Shown: one piece after another, positions 24,886 to 38,215 of the stretch
How the letters are laid out: each line of letters begins with the position of its first letter
Position numbering within the stretch: the stretch's first letter is position 1
Source: Channa striata
Lineage: Eukaryota > Chordata > Actinopteri > Anabantiformes > Channidae
Direction of reading: 5' to 3'
Assembly (NCBI GenBank): GCA_033026295.1
Contig: CM065172.1
Location: 12,321,665-12,385,664, forward strand
DNA: 64,000 nt
The notes under the pieces: model-generated
Seen by the model: the letters and a program-made list of their open reading frames with translations, nothing else
Told to the model about the DNA's origin: nothing
Database searches by the model: none
Program-made: the position numbers and the translations under genes

Positions 24886-26090
24886 AGTTCATGTGCAGGT
24901 ACTGAAATAAACTGCTGAAATTTTAGTTGAACCTCCCAGTTCCCTTCAGTGATCCATTGGTAGAAGTTTGTGTCACCAGACAACATATACACCAACATAT
25001 ACACATACATTATATTAAAAATGTGGTTCCATAAAATTAAAATATCCAATAGTTGAGTTAATATGATGAAGGATAATGTTTTAATTAAATATATATGAGT
25101 ATGAAGAGGCTAAAAAGGAAAGGAAAACAATTAAACATGACATAATTGTTAAAATTGGCAGAAAAATGTGCTCATTTATTAGTATGGTGACTAAAGTTGT
25201 AATCAAGATATCTGGAAATCCAAATAGTGAAATTACAGTGTGAATGATGTGTATGTATGAAAGTAGGCTGAAGTTGTTACATAATAAAGGTAGTGTATAA
25301 ATATCAATGAATGTGCATTGCTAGACAAAAAGCACACTAGTTGAACATTTCTGGTAGGGGCAGCATAGACCTTTTTCTCTTTTAAACCACTGAAAAAATT
25401 ATTGCTTTTTGGCTTTGTAGAGCAACTAACGGGCTGTGTCACAGACACAGTCTACACTTAGGTGGCTGCCCAGTATCTGGCCGTTAAAAGTCAAAGGAAA
25501 TGTCCTGACGCAAAATTATAACTTAGCCCAAAGTGCACATTAATGAGAACATGTTAACAGACACAGACAGACAGATAAATGCTTCCCAAGAAATCCCAAC
25601 TTCAGTGACGTGTGCTTCCATTCATTGCCTCGTAGAAAGACGTTCGAAGATTTCAGGCTCAACTGCATAGTTTTAGGCAGTACAAAGTTACTTTAAATTG
25701 ATTTGAGAAAAAAATAGTTATTGCATTGGCAAATGATAGGCAAACAGATACGCTTCTTCTTAGCTGCTTATGATAACATTTATCAGACGGTATATAGGGG
25801 TTTGTCTTCCGTTTTGATACATTTACCTCTTATAAGAACAAGCTGCAGAACACAATCATTTTGGCTTTTTAAGAGTTCAACATAATCTGTTCACAAATGT
25901 CCTGACTTGACTACCGTATTCTTAGAATTTATATAATTCTGGTCATAAGTGTCTTCTCCTTGGCCATGCCATGCTCCTGCAGATATTAGGCTCACTTGGG
26001 TCCCAACTTTAAGATGCAGTTCTGCATTGTGGCCCATGGCAAGTCATGAGCTTGTTGGTTCAACATTGAAGGCCTGTCCTGGGTTTCATT

Positions 26091-29000
26091 CTAAACTGCA
26101 CTGTTCTGCAGTTGGTCAGAGGTGAAGCAGCCATTGGTCTTACAGCTGGTTTCAGCTTTTGTGGCTTGAGCCAGTTTCTTCCTGGCCTTCCAGCGCTGAG
26201 CCAGTGGCTCCATGAACAGAGAGATGGAGGAGATCAAGTAGCAGAGTCCAGCTAGGTAGAAAGAACAGTCGTACGTCTGAGTGTAGTCGTACAGGAACCC
26301 TGCAAAGCACCAAAGCACAATAAATGCAGAGTATTAGTAGATATTAACATATATATATATAAGATAACTAATGCACTGTAAAGTATCCAGTATTTTCCCC
26401 AGATAAATACTGTAACAATCTAGCAATTCAGATTAATGGCTAATAAATCATCAGTAAACTAGTTCCAACTTACAAACTACAGTTAGCATGCATCTATATG
26501 GAAACATACAGTAGGTGACTTTTTCCATAATGCGCTATTAATTACTTTCTTTACATGATCTATATTGGCATGCGATTTCAAACAGATGAAAAGGAGGTAT
26601 ATCATAATACAACTGCTTTTGAGACAGTTAACAGACAGTTGGTTATCATGGCGGGTGGAACTAGACGACAGGGATGCTAACATGACCTGTGGCTTGAACG
26701 AGGAACCAGAGTTTGCCTAACAATTTTTTTTTTCTTTTTTACGTGGACCACAGGGACAGTAAACAGAGCCACATGCTATTTCCGTACCACCCTAAAGGGG
26801 GCCATCAGTCACGTGTCAGCTCCAAAATCTATAAGCTCCTCTGAGGGGATTGCCTAACACAGTGGGTGTGGAACTTTTCTATAGGTCCAAAGGAGCCCCC
26901 CACTTTAACTGAGGCCAAATGTTTCCATCGAGGGTAAGAAGACTTGTTTTTCCTGGAAGTAGCACATTTTCACAGAATAACTGTTTGTCATGATAAGGCT
27001 CAAGTTCTGTGCTAGTTTAGGTGTTAATCATTTAAAAATGAAACATTTTAGTACACATACACCAATTTATATGTTAAACAGAGGATGCTGCTAGTATTTT
27101 TTTATCTAATAACTGAAACATAGTAGTTGATTAGAAGGAATCTGCTACAAAGGGATGAAACTGACAAAGCATTAACAGAAGAAGTCTAAGACTAACAAAG
27201 ACAATCTGCCATCATTTAGACAGAATCCCTCTACTGTTAACACACTGTTATCGGGACGGTTTGATCGGCCTTGTCTGTAGACAGAATGAAATCTGACCTA
27301 ATAACCCTAATGTATATTTTCTTTAAGGCAACTCCAACACCCCACTCTGCACTGAGGGCTGAACTAACTACTGTATAGGATTCATTTCTCCTGTGTGTTT
27401 CAGTTTTCACACTCCACGGTGACTGCATTCACACAGACAGACATTCACACACTTGGGAGCACTGCAAAGTATTCAGGGCCCCATGAAAATATGTGCTGCA
27501 ACCCCCACCCAAACATATATATATATATATATTCATAAGAGAGGCTTATCAACCTTTTCACTAACCCTTTCTGCGCACACTCATAAGAACACAAAGGGAG
27601 ATGTGTTCAAACAAGCCCTTGCCCCCTGTGTCACAAATCACATGCAAAAACTGATTGCTACAATCCTATATGCAGGCAGTGCAGATGTATGTGCAAAAGC
27701 ATGTTAGCATGTATGTGACTCTTGAAGGTTTTCCGAGACATGATCCATTTACCTGCTAACGGAGGCCCTGTGAGGCAGCCCAGGCCTACAAAGAACATTG
27801 AGAAGCCCATGTAGCTGTTGATTTTCTCATGTCCCACAAGGTCTACCTGCAGAGCACAACAACATTCATTATTTGGAATGTAAACATAACAATATTTCAG
27901 CCTTTTACCAATCAAATATAGGTCACATTACTTAACTTATTGCAACAAATGCTTCCCAGAGCACACAATTATAATTTAATGGCTGTATGGGTCAACATGA
28001 TCAATTCACTGTGAGTTTAAAATATCGATTTTAAAGTTGATTTAAATAGGCTACCTTCATGAAGCAAACTAAACCAACACCTGCCTACATACGACTAACA
28101 TCTTAGTATTCTAAGTGTTGGACAATGTTAAGCAATGCTTTTTAATTGATTGTCTAAAGTGTGCAAACACACAATTAAAAAAAACAGTCTAATTAATCTC
28201 AATTTACATAAAAAAATTGTATGTGTTGCTTAAATCCTTTATGGCGGAAACTCTGACTCCTTTTTAGGATAAATTTGCAAAGACAAAATGCACAAGGTTT
28301 TCTGAGTGAAGTGACCATCTCTCTGCTACATGTCACATATGATATGTATAGGGGAAATGACCTTTCGAGGTCAGGACGCATGGATACTTCTTTGAGACAC
28401 ACCTGGAACTGCAACTACCATTCCCCTGAAGCAGCTGTGCTGGTGTAATGTCGGCCATAACAACAGGAAGTCTTTGGTTACGATTCACTAAGTCCTTCTG
28501 CACAGTCCACGCCCGTGCTACCTCCATTCTGCTCTCTGCATTGCTGTGTCAACGCACTGGAACATTTCTCAGAAACATGGCAGGCTTTCCTCAGCCGATG
28601 CAGCACGGTCTTATAGAGTAATTAAAGGACAGATGTAATGGCAATCTAGGTATCCATGGCCAAGCCAGGACGGAAAAAGGTGAAGGGGCCTGTTCTCTAG
28701 ACATGGAGGCCAGGCAAGTAGTTTGCTGCCTGTCTCTGCAGCAGAAACTCCCAAGTTTAACCTCACACTGACACAACAAATGGCAAAGACAGAGGGGCAG
28801 GATGGAACCTGTAGTGGCCAGGCGAGTCTGGACACCTATGACCACTGTTCCCTCTTGCATGCGTGCGCAATTGCGCACGGCTGACGCGGTCTTCGCACAC
28901 ATAAAATCTGCGCTGTGCACAAAAAACCCAAACTTAAAATCAAAATAAAATAAACACATAATAATTAATTCTATGCTATTTTGCAGTGGGATTCAGTGTG

Positions 29001-32000
29001 TGACCGGTGACTGGCTGCTGCAGCCAATGATGCGATTCACACACGTATTTATGCAGCTAATCAACATCATTAACAGAGTATTGGCATAAAACCTTTATAA
29101 ACAGTGAAGGTTTGCTATGGCCAAGAAAGCTTGCCGCTGTCTCAACACGTCACATTGTTGTGGGTTCTGTCTTCTAATGACAGAGGAATGCCACAAATAA
29201 TACAAATATGGCCGTGTTGGCAGCGGTTACTGAACACGGAAAATACTCTGTTGGAATACTACAGCCGAACACTGAAACTGCACGTGTATTTCACTGCCTT
29301 TTAACCATGACTGATGTAAGAATGGTGTAGCATGAAAACATTAGTAATGCTAAGTGTGATGTTAGAAAAAAACATAGCGCTTGTCATTCATTTGAATTTC
29401 AAAGTGCATTTACACACTTACAACAGCCCCTACAAGAGATGACAGCATGTTTCAGGACTGTCCTGTCACTATACCACAGAAATTCAGGGAAAGAAAAACT
29501 GACCTCACTCAATCATTTAGGTCCAGAGGCACTTTAACCACCTCCCAGTGAAACTGCACTTCATACTATATGACTTCAGCTTTTTGGTTTCAGGTATGAC
29601 ATGACCTAAAGATACTGGATACGCTGAGCTAATATTTTCCGCCCAGGATGGCAACTGAGAAACCTCTCCAATTCTCTGCTTCAAAGATACTTTTCCTTTT
29701 TGTGCATGACACAGTGATGATGTAATGAAGCCATTTCACCTTTACATGGTACAAAAGTCCCCACACACAGATAAAAACACTGTAGAGTCTTGTATGGTAA
29801 ATGAACTACAGAATGATGATATACTGTGACTGACGGTTGTTGGATTGTTTGAAAAGTCAAATGATACTGAGAGAGGACATTACACATCTGAGGGAATTAA
29901 AACACGTAACCTGAGAGTTTCTGGAAAACTATTTTGTGCCCAATGCTCAGTTTAATTTGTCATCGAAAGTAAGGCAACTGTTCATTTTACAGATCTGTAA
30001 TTTCCTAATAATTTACATGCAGGTTTCCATGAAAGGTTTATGTAATTTGGCACTCATAGGGTCTACAGATAGTTCTGTGCTGTGGTATTTGAGGTTTATT
30101 AAACCTGTCCTGGATGTACCCTGGGTGTACCCTGCCTGAAGCACTGTTTACTACAGCCGTACAGAGCTCCTGCATGGCTGCGTGACTCTTAATCCTGTTT
30201 AGAGGAAACCTCACTCTTCATCTTAATGACTTTCCCCAATTATCATAATTAGAATTAACTGTTTTGGCACAATCATTGAACATTGTACTTTAATTAGTTA
30301 TTTTCTAGGAAATTATGCAATCTTCGAAACCTATAACATAACAACAGAAAAAAATACACTCCTGGTGAATACACAGGCATATTAAAATGGGGTGGTCCTC
30401 TTACTAGAACAGGCAGCAGCAGGGCCATGTAGCCACCACAGAAGGTGGCAAAAAAGACAGCGTACACCATCAGCAGGATGTAGGAGGTTGCCAGTGGGGA
30501 GAGCAGGTTGACCAAGCCACAGAGGATCAGGTAAGCCTTGTGGTAGTGATATATATGGAACAGATTCTTGTCTGTCACCCAGCCCGAGGCCAGCTGGGCG
30601 ATGGTCTCTGTGATACCTGCAACAGAGGCACACAGATGAGGTGGATGGACGGGTGGAAGAGAATCTGGCACAAAGTTTTAAAGATAATGTCAAAGAAGCT
30701 GTAACACTGATTTACTGAACTTGATTTACTGAAATTTACTATACAAAGACCCATTTATTCAAAGGTAATATACCACTACAGTGAAATTGTTCAGAGATTC
30801 AAAAACGTTAACCATAGCAGACTAGATTTACTGAAGCATTTCAAAAAAATATAAAAATACCAGCCAGTTTTGATTTTATTTGCCCTGGAAGTAATTACAT
30901 ATACGTATATTCCGCACAGGCAACACTATGTATACCACGCTGGAGATGCTTGCTTCACTTCTCACCCACTGCAAGATCATTTGCATTCACCTGTATTAGT
31001 ACTGTGATTACAAAAAAATACCAAAAATAATTTTCATAATAAAAAAAACTATGGTTCCTCAACATTTGTATCATTAAAACCTAAATATGTATAAATATAT
31101 TTGTTCTTTAGGACTTTAGTACAAACACGGCTACAGTAGACCACAGTGGTCAGGAGCTCAGTTAAAGAAAGAGACCGAAATCAGCCACAGCTCTGCAAAG
31201 TGTCAAGTAACATCAGTGGTGTAACAAGTGGACAAATGTGTGTAAAATAAGGCAAAACTTAATTTACACACTTCTTTTAAAGGAAGAGGTGGTTCTAATA
31301 GCTTTGCCACCCTTTTTAAAATTAATGAGGTGGCCAAAACATTAGAAGCACCTCTTCTTTTAATGCACTCCAGTATGACTCCACTTCTCACTTTGACAAT
31401 AATCAACACATATCGGCTTTCTAATGATTTCACTTAGAAACTGAGAAATTATAACCTTGTCAAAGCAGAATTCACAGCAGAGCCACTGTATTGGATTGCA
31501 TTAAAATGCACAGGTGGTCATAATGTTATGCCTGATTGGTGTCTAGCTAAAGGAGGAGCCAACGCAAATAAGCTGCACTCCCAGATAAGGTCAAAGACCA
31601 CCATCACAGCCCAGACAGGAAGTGAAAAGGGCTATCGCAGTGAGGAAGAAAAGAATGTGAGGGAAGAAGGATCCTACACAATCTAATTAAGAATCAAGAA
31701 TTTACCAGATATGCAAAACAGGTTTGCTTTTGTGTCAACATGATACAAAAGCATCCCCGTTGTTTCTGTTGTGTGAGACAGTGTAATCACCAATAGTCAG
31801 AGACAACATCAATATCTGTATTACACGCAACTATGCACATTATCCACTCCATCCCATCTGACTGATAGTTTGCTCCACTCGGCTATGATGACTGAGCAGA
31901 AATGAGGTGCTCCCTGCTGAGGTCAACTGGAATGCGATATGCAATGCGGAAACTGCAGGGTATTGACTATTGCAGGAATAGCCACAGGCAGGCACCCCTG

Positions 32001-35000
32001 AGCTATTGATCAATGAAACAAACTGGTTCCATGCAGATGCATAGTTTCCCATCCTCTGCTCAGCCTCTGCACCACAACTGCACAGGCTGCAGCTATTTAT
32101 ACATGAGCTGAACCCAATACAGATGGAGATTCTTCTTAAAATGATTTTGAATACACTATGTCGAATTTTCAACTGAAATCGTGCATGGCAATAAAGGTTA
32201 CACACATCTACAAAAAATCTAAATGTGGATGCCAATTTATGATGACCAGCCACAGTTTCATTATTTAAGTCTTTGCATAAAGTCCAGGTAAATAAATAAT
32301 GACGTGCCCCGTCTGTGAACACCTCTGCTTTCTTTACCTAACAGCACATAGTGTGAGTGTCTCTCTCCTCTAAGGATAGAGAGATGACATGAGGCAGCTG
32401 TGCTGTGTTTATGTGTCCTCCTTTAACGACCCAAGACAATGTCCTGTGGTGTCCCCTGCTTGCATGCATACAAGTTGTGAGTTTGTTTGTGTGTTTTGTC
32501 CTCAGCAGGTTGGTGGAGGCATGCAGCTGTTCATGTTCAAACTCAGCACAATGCAGTTTACACTTGGCCTCTCCAAGTAGCACCTTCAGCCAAGTGAGCC
32601 TGGGACATCATTAGTTTGGTTCGTTTCTCCCCGTAGCACTAACATGTACAGAAGGTATGTGAATGCCTCTCGACATTAATAGACTGTGGGGTTGCAGGGC
32701 GTATAGAAATGCCATTCCGTTTTTTCCAAACACGCACAGTTTGTCATTAGATTAAAGCGAGGGTTATAAAAGGCATGTTGGTTTTCCCAGGTTGCTGTTG
32801 GCTTGTCTTGCCTCCTCTTTTGTACATTTTGCTGCTTCAGTGCTTCTCTGCAAAGTATCAGCCACTTTAGAACTGGTCTTGAACAAAATTGGGAGCCCCA
32901 CTTGTCACCACGCCAGAAACTTTACTCAGTTAGCGGTTGCTTAGCGACTACAGTTAGCTCCAGTGTTGGTGGCTGAGGGTTGACGAAAAGACTGACCCGG
33001 ACGGTAGTGGCCTCCCTTTGCCCAGCTGAGTCAATGGGCCTCTATGACAAGTGCTGGGTCGGGAAAAGAGAGACGGCAGAACACTGGGACGGTGGCTTTG
33101 TGGTCTGTGGCACCCCATCTCCCTAGCTCTCTTTCTCTCATTACAGTGCACATGAGCAGAAAATGTGACAGGACCAATGTGTCCAAGTCAAAGGAATCAG
33201 TCTCACTGCTTGTTGGACTAAACCCTATATTTGTAAAACCACGGGAAAAATTCAAAGAAAATTCAGACGTCTATGTCCCCTTGTTTTTGTTACAAATGCA
33301 TGAATCCCATAAAGATTAGTTTAAGAGCCCTTTCTACTCATTTGTCAGTTATTATTAGTGCATCCTGAGTAATGTTGTACAGGAGGGTTATAGTTTTCAT
33401 TTAATCCCTAAACATTTTCATCCTAGCTTTCCAAGCAGGACACAGTGATTTCTTTAGCCCTCTTTCTGTTTTTGTCCTTGTTTTCTCCAGCAGTTTCCAC
33501 CTGCTGTTGCATTAATGCTGACAAAGATAACACAGTATATTTCAAACCAGGCTACGGTACATACCATAAGTTGCAAGGACATAGCATTGATGCATAATTC
33601 AAACACTGACATTTCACACTGACCAGATGTGTAAAGAGTAACGAATGTATGGAATTCCAGCAACAGGAATTCCATGTTGATAGTCTCTATAATAACAAAC
33701 TATACTAAGGGAAGGTCAAGAAAAAAGATGCATGCAACTCATAAATGCATAACTTCATCTGAAGCATTTAAATTATTCAAAGAGCCTGACTAAGCACTCT
33801 TAGTGCAGATGTTGTGATGTTTCTGTTCATTTTGAGTGGCCTCATCAATGGCATACTACTGAACCCATCCACCCTGGCCAGGGTACAAAAGTTCAGCTTT
33901 TATGTAAGCACATTCATTACATAAGACTGCAGAGTCTGAGTAGCTCACAAATAATTAATGCCTAGAAGTTGAAGAAGGACTTTTGAAATAAATTTTAGAG
34001 AAGCCCTGCCCCCCTGTTCACAGTCACTGTGAAGCTACTGCTACAAGTCACATTTCACAGCATTTGGCAGCATATGGATACAATTGAGCATAATACACAC
34101 AAAACACTCACAACTTGTGTACATGCAAAAGCACAAGGCTTATCTTTTGGTTTTATCCACATTTTAGACATCCAAATGCACGACTAGCATCTAATCTGCC
34201 TATACAACAGTGCAGCCAAGAGGGTATAAAATCATGTGAGCACAAGTATGCCTGGTTTTGATTGAGATGGCAGCCAGATGGGAGCGGGGAGTGCTGGGTG
34301 GTCAGGTTTTGGATAACAAATGGGGTTTATAACACCGTCTTTAATTGACTTGAGTGTAGATTAATAAAAAACAATTTATATAAATAAAAAAGTTTATATT
34401 TATAATCACACCATTTGCTGCATCAAATGGTATAATTATGTGTAATTTTTGGACTGATTAAAATTAAAGAATAGGATGGGGAGTTTTCGGCTACATATGG
34501 CATATGGGCAGAGGACTTTGTTTCTATGCTAACTTGATATTTTGTATTTTAAAAGTTTAAATCTCCACTGAGAGGTTCAGCTGAGATGAGATGAGCGAGA
34601 TGAGCGGGATGAGCGAGATGAGCGAGATGAGCGGAGATTGGGGAGGCCCACCAAGCTGTTTCGGCAGGTTTAGGCTTTAGGCTTATCTGGCTATAGGTTG
34701 AAGCTACATATTCACCATAGCGACATGAAAATGTGTTGAGCGGTTCATCTAGTCCTGGTCATGACAGTAAATAAGCATAATGTTCCAAAATATCAAGCTA
34801 TTCTTTTAAATTGGAAAATGAAAACAATATGTGCCTCACCTGCCACAGAGATGATAAATGACGCATCCATGGCATCAATGCCCAGGGTTCTGGCCCGGGC
34901 AGACAGGTGGAAATAGGGGATAAAGTAAGCCAGCTGACTGAAGACCACAGACCAAGTGTAGATGGTGAAGAATGGGTCCTTTAGCAGAGAGAAATCCAGT

Positions 35001-36778
35001 GCTTTGGTTCTTTTGACAGTCTCCTCACTTGGTGTGCTGACATGTGAGGGAAATCCAGTGATTGTGGACCCATTCATGCTACCATTAGACTCTGCAGAGC
35101 AGTCTGGATCTGGAGTTTTACACTGACCAAAGTCATGGGGAGGCTCGTGGCCATTCGCACTATTGAGGACCAATCGCGTCAGTTCCGGGTTCACTGACTG
35201 GTCCTCGGGTCCCTGAGTAGATTGCTCTCCCAGGTTCTCAGAGTCCCTGTGAACGGGAGATGCGGATGGGAATAAGTGTGATTTGGAGATTCCATTGGAT
35301 AAGTGAGAGGATCCATTCATACATGTCTTAGTGTAGTCCTTTTCTGAGGAGCTTTTCAGGGAAACAGCAGGGCTCTTTTGGATGGGAGAAGATGTAGGGT
35401 TTAACACTTGAGGCTTCACATTGATGGGTCGCAGAAGCATCCCTGAGGCCACCAGATTCAGCATGAGACCACCAAGAATCAATATCGCCCCTGTGAGAGA
35501 CAATGATAGCTCAGAATCCAAAATGTAGGAGATACACCTAAAATCAAATGGCACCGCCACCTGCTTTCGTATTAACAGAAATGTCCTGCCTACATACCTT
35601 GCCAAGCGTATTGGTCCAAAAGCAGCTGAGTAAATGGAGCAAGCGCAAAGGTCAAACCCATTCCAGAACGTCCAATTGCATATGCTGTTGCTAACCTTTT
35701 TCTGAAATACAGGGCTGTGACCACTGAGAAGGATTGGTACAGGAGTGAAAAACCTATTCCTGTAAGGAGAAAAAAAGGTCATCAAACACTCTGTCAATTA
35801 CAGGCATGTGGAGAGAAAGTATCTGCAACCAGTGGCATCAACTAGAGAATGACTTTAGTTTTGTTTTTGTGCTTATCAGATCCTTCAACTCACCAACAAT
35901 CACTCCCATGCTGATGTAGAGGAACGCCACGCTATTGGCAAAAATACTTAGGAAGAAGCCTCCACTGACCAGCAGCGCTCCAGTGATGGAGGTCACCCTG
36001 GCTCCTAGCTTGGCACAGGCCACAGAGCCAAGGGGTGCTACAGAAGATACAGGAAATAAGACACAAACACACCCACACTATTACAAAAGTAATTTTCTAT
36101 ATATTGTGCAGTATCGAAGTGAAAACATGCTTTGAAAAAGGCATGAAATTGACTTTGCTATATTTTTACGCTTTAAATCAGGATTTAAAGAAAACAATTA
36201 TATAAGAAAAACTAATATTATCACTAAATGCAGATTATAGACTATTTTTACAGTTCGAACCTCCAGATAGACGCAGACTTGACATGATGGAGCCGATCCA
36301 ACTGATGCTTTCCGCTGATGCCCCGAACTCATCTTGGAAGACTATGAAAAAGATCCCAAAGCTCTTCAGTGTTCCCATCACTAGGACATTCACCTGCAAA
36401 CACACACAAGCACACACACTGGTAAACACTGGTGTAAAATGGTGTAAGCAGAGAGTGTCTATGAGGGTTCAATGTCATTTTTTTAGGCTTGATTAATATT
36501 GTCATTTCCAGTGGCTGAGCTCTTTGAAACCACTTGGCCACTTTCTTTCTGTGGGCAAAATAGTTGCATACTTTCTGTTAAACTCAATAACTCAAAAGTT
36601 TAATAATCCTTGATTTTTTTCAGTACAGAAGTGGTATCATAAACAACTGAGGTGAATATACCAGGAAGCAATGCAGCACCACCATCCAGCCCCACCCTCC
36701 ATCTGGAGGATCCTCATACTTGATCTCTTTCTCTCTCTCCTTCTTTGTGGTCATGGCATCCTTCCTAAAAAGGTTCAT
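26091..36778 (-). CDS. slc16a4: Monocarboxylate transporter 5 (SLC16A4)
   Basis: Twelve-helix plasma-membrane carrier of the major facilitator superfamily; MCT5's substrate is poorly defined. Eight coding exons, 5' to 3': 36778-36662, 36393-36261, 36037-35894, 35759-35598, 35490-34840, 30616-30405, 27846-27753, 26299-26091. Phases close throughout, giving 573 residues (human 487). Signatures include DGGWGW at the start of helix 1 and the YFRKRLATAYAIGRSG segment between helices 4 and 5. MCT5-specific stretches are WIGSIMSSLR, RSGMGLTF, LSQLAYFIP-type and YDYTQTY. The extra length is mostly the central cytoplasmic loop, about 145 residues rich in Ser/Pro/Asn. The start is the first ATG after an in-exon acceptor at 36795. 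The donor after exon 2 (gttcga) is weak. Confidence 0.95.
27515..27532. repeat. (AT)9 microsatellite
   Basis: A short pure AT run in the last slc16a4 intron. Confidence 0.8.
28862..28879. repeat. 18-bp perfect CpG-rich palindrome
   Basis: CGTGCGCAATTGCGCACG is identical to its reverse complement and stands in an AT-rich intron of slc16a4. Further GCGCAC-like pieces lie in the next 60 bp. It may be part of an old transposable element or a binding site for a GCGCA-binding factor (NRF-1-like half sites). Confidence 0.7.
31268..31536. mobile_element. MITE-like element, copy 2 (inverted relative to copy 1)
   Basis: Read on the minus strand from 31536 it aligns with the element at 10015-10290: the same terminal ATCAGGCATAACATTATGA, the same subterminal sequence (ATCCAATACAGTGGCTCTGC) and the same inner motif TTCTAATGTTTTGGCCACC. 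Its far end differs: instead of the terminal repeat it has a hairpin in which AAGAGGTGGTTCTAAT pairs imperfectly with ATTAGAAGCACCTCTT. It lies in slc16a4 intron 5. Confidence 0.7.
34588..34632. repeat. 9-bp minisatellite GAGATGAGC x5
   Basis: Five tandem copies of GAGATGAGC, one with a single change, in the intron just downstream of the large slc16a4 exon. Confidence 0.9.
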
Positions 36779-37737
36779 GGCTGTCTGTGTTTCGCTAGGA
36801 GACAAAAAGGACAATCATTAACTTTATTGATCAAAACTTAAAAAATACAGTACATGAGCTGCTTATGGTTTTAAATGCATGACCTGTCTTCATGTGCATA
36901 TAAAACAGAGTTAATATAGGTAATGTATTCAGGATTTATTCTAAAAAAATTACTAAAATCTTTGCTACAATTTTTACACAGTAGTTAATATGTTAACATT
37001 GTCTTGTGATTATCTAATAGCTCAACTGCATTTTAAAGTTGTAATATGGTGCGATAGGCCAGTTCCACTGCAGCTGAACACGTGTTTTGCTCTGTTGCTG
37101 CTAATGCAAAGGACTGAACGTCTCAGCAGTGTTTACATTAGCAGCTCCCTGTTACAACACGTGCAAATATTTCTATCTATTGTAAAGCTCCTGTCGGTAG
37201 GTTCTATGTTTTTGAACTTTGTGACCAAATTCATTTTGGAATCTGAAAAACACTGTGGTTGTTTACAATACATTATAGTAATAATCATATTACAAGTTAT
37301 CTGCATATCTCTGCAGAGAAAAACCTACAGTAGAACCCTCCTCACAGAACAAGCACTGGCAGCTGTGAAGAGATTCCCATTCCCATCTAAAGGTTTTTGA
37401 GCAAGTTTGCCCTTTAAAACAAGCGAAAAATGTCAAACCTTGTGTGCCAAATACAGACACAATAAGCAAGCGTGTACCTGTGAGAGGACCGCAAACCTAA
37501 AGTATTTAAGTTCATTTTCCTGTCAAAAAATAAATGTTTGTTATAACAGTCGGTGACTGTAACGTATTATTTTTCATGCACAGCACTAACAAAGCAGGGT
37601 AAAATACTGATGGCTGGCAAAAAATGGATGTAAACTGACTGGAATTTTGCTGAAAAAAATGCAATATATCTGCAGATTCCCAATGACATTTAAAAGGTCT
37701 CAATGATACCAAGCAGTTTTCAATGAGAAAGAATGTG

Positions 37738-38215
37738 TCATGATTCAGTCCCTCAGCCCCACTTCCTCCTCCGGACTCTTATTTTGTCACCCGCTTTTCT
37801 CCACATCCTGTCCTGGCCCACTGTCACTCTACCAACTTCAAAACCCTTGATTACCCTCTATTGGTTTCACCTGCGGCCCCTGTCTATTTTTACCCGGACT
37901 TCACCACAGCTCGAGGCCAGATCGTCTTCCTTCATTTGACGGCCGTGCAGCCACCAGGAAAGTTTCTCGCCACACCGGATTTATTCACGTTTGGATTTAC
38001 TCTGTCGCATGTCTGCCTGTCACTCAGCCAACCTGCCCTCGCAGCCTTACCGCACCGGACTTCTGCCGCCACTCACCTACAGTTCAAGATCTCTGGTAAC
38101 CAGCCTCTGCAGCCACAGCTCTGCAGCCACAGCTCTGCAGCCACAGCTCTGCAGCCACAGCTCTGCAGCCACAGCTTCTGCCACGACTCCCCCCCCTTCA
38201 AGCCATCTTATAAAA
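37738..38215. repeat. Pyrimidine-rich repeat-like block with 14-bp tandem array
   Basis: This block in the first long slc16a4 intron differs from its AT-rich surroundings: it is C/T-rich, open in two plus-strand frames, and contains five exact copies of CTCTGCAGCCACAG at 38105-38174. The composition resembles the 3' tails of fish retrotransposons, but I cannot match a family. The open frames follow from base bias and are not supported as genes. Confidence 0.5.

Larger units (their letters stand above)
19888..26090. other. Gene-poor interval rbm15 to slc16a4
   Basis: Convergent intergenic DNA between rbm15 (+) and slc16a4 (-). No recognisable protein gene is seen. The right part may be slc16a4 3' UTR. 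A somewhat GC-richer block at about 19.6-20.9 kb shows no gene. Contents of note are a candidate orphan exon at 22815-22892 and a degenerate repeated motif at about 24.4-24.9 kb, listed separately. Confidence 0.55.
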
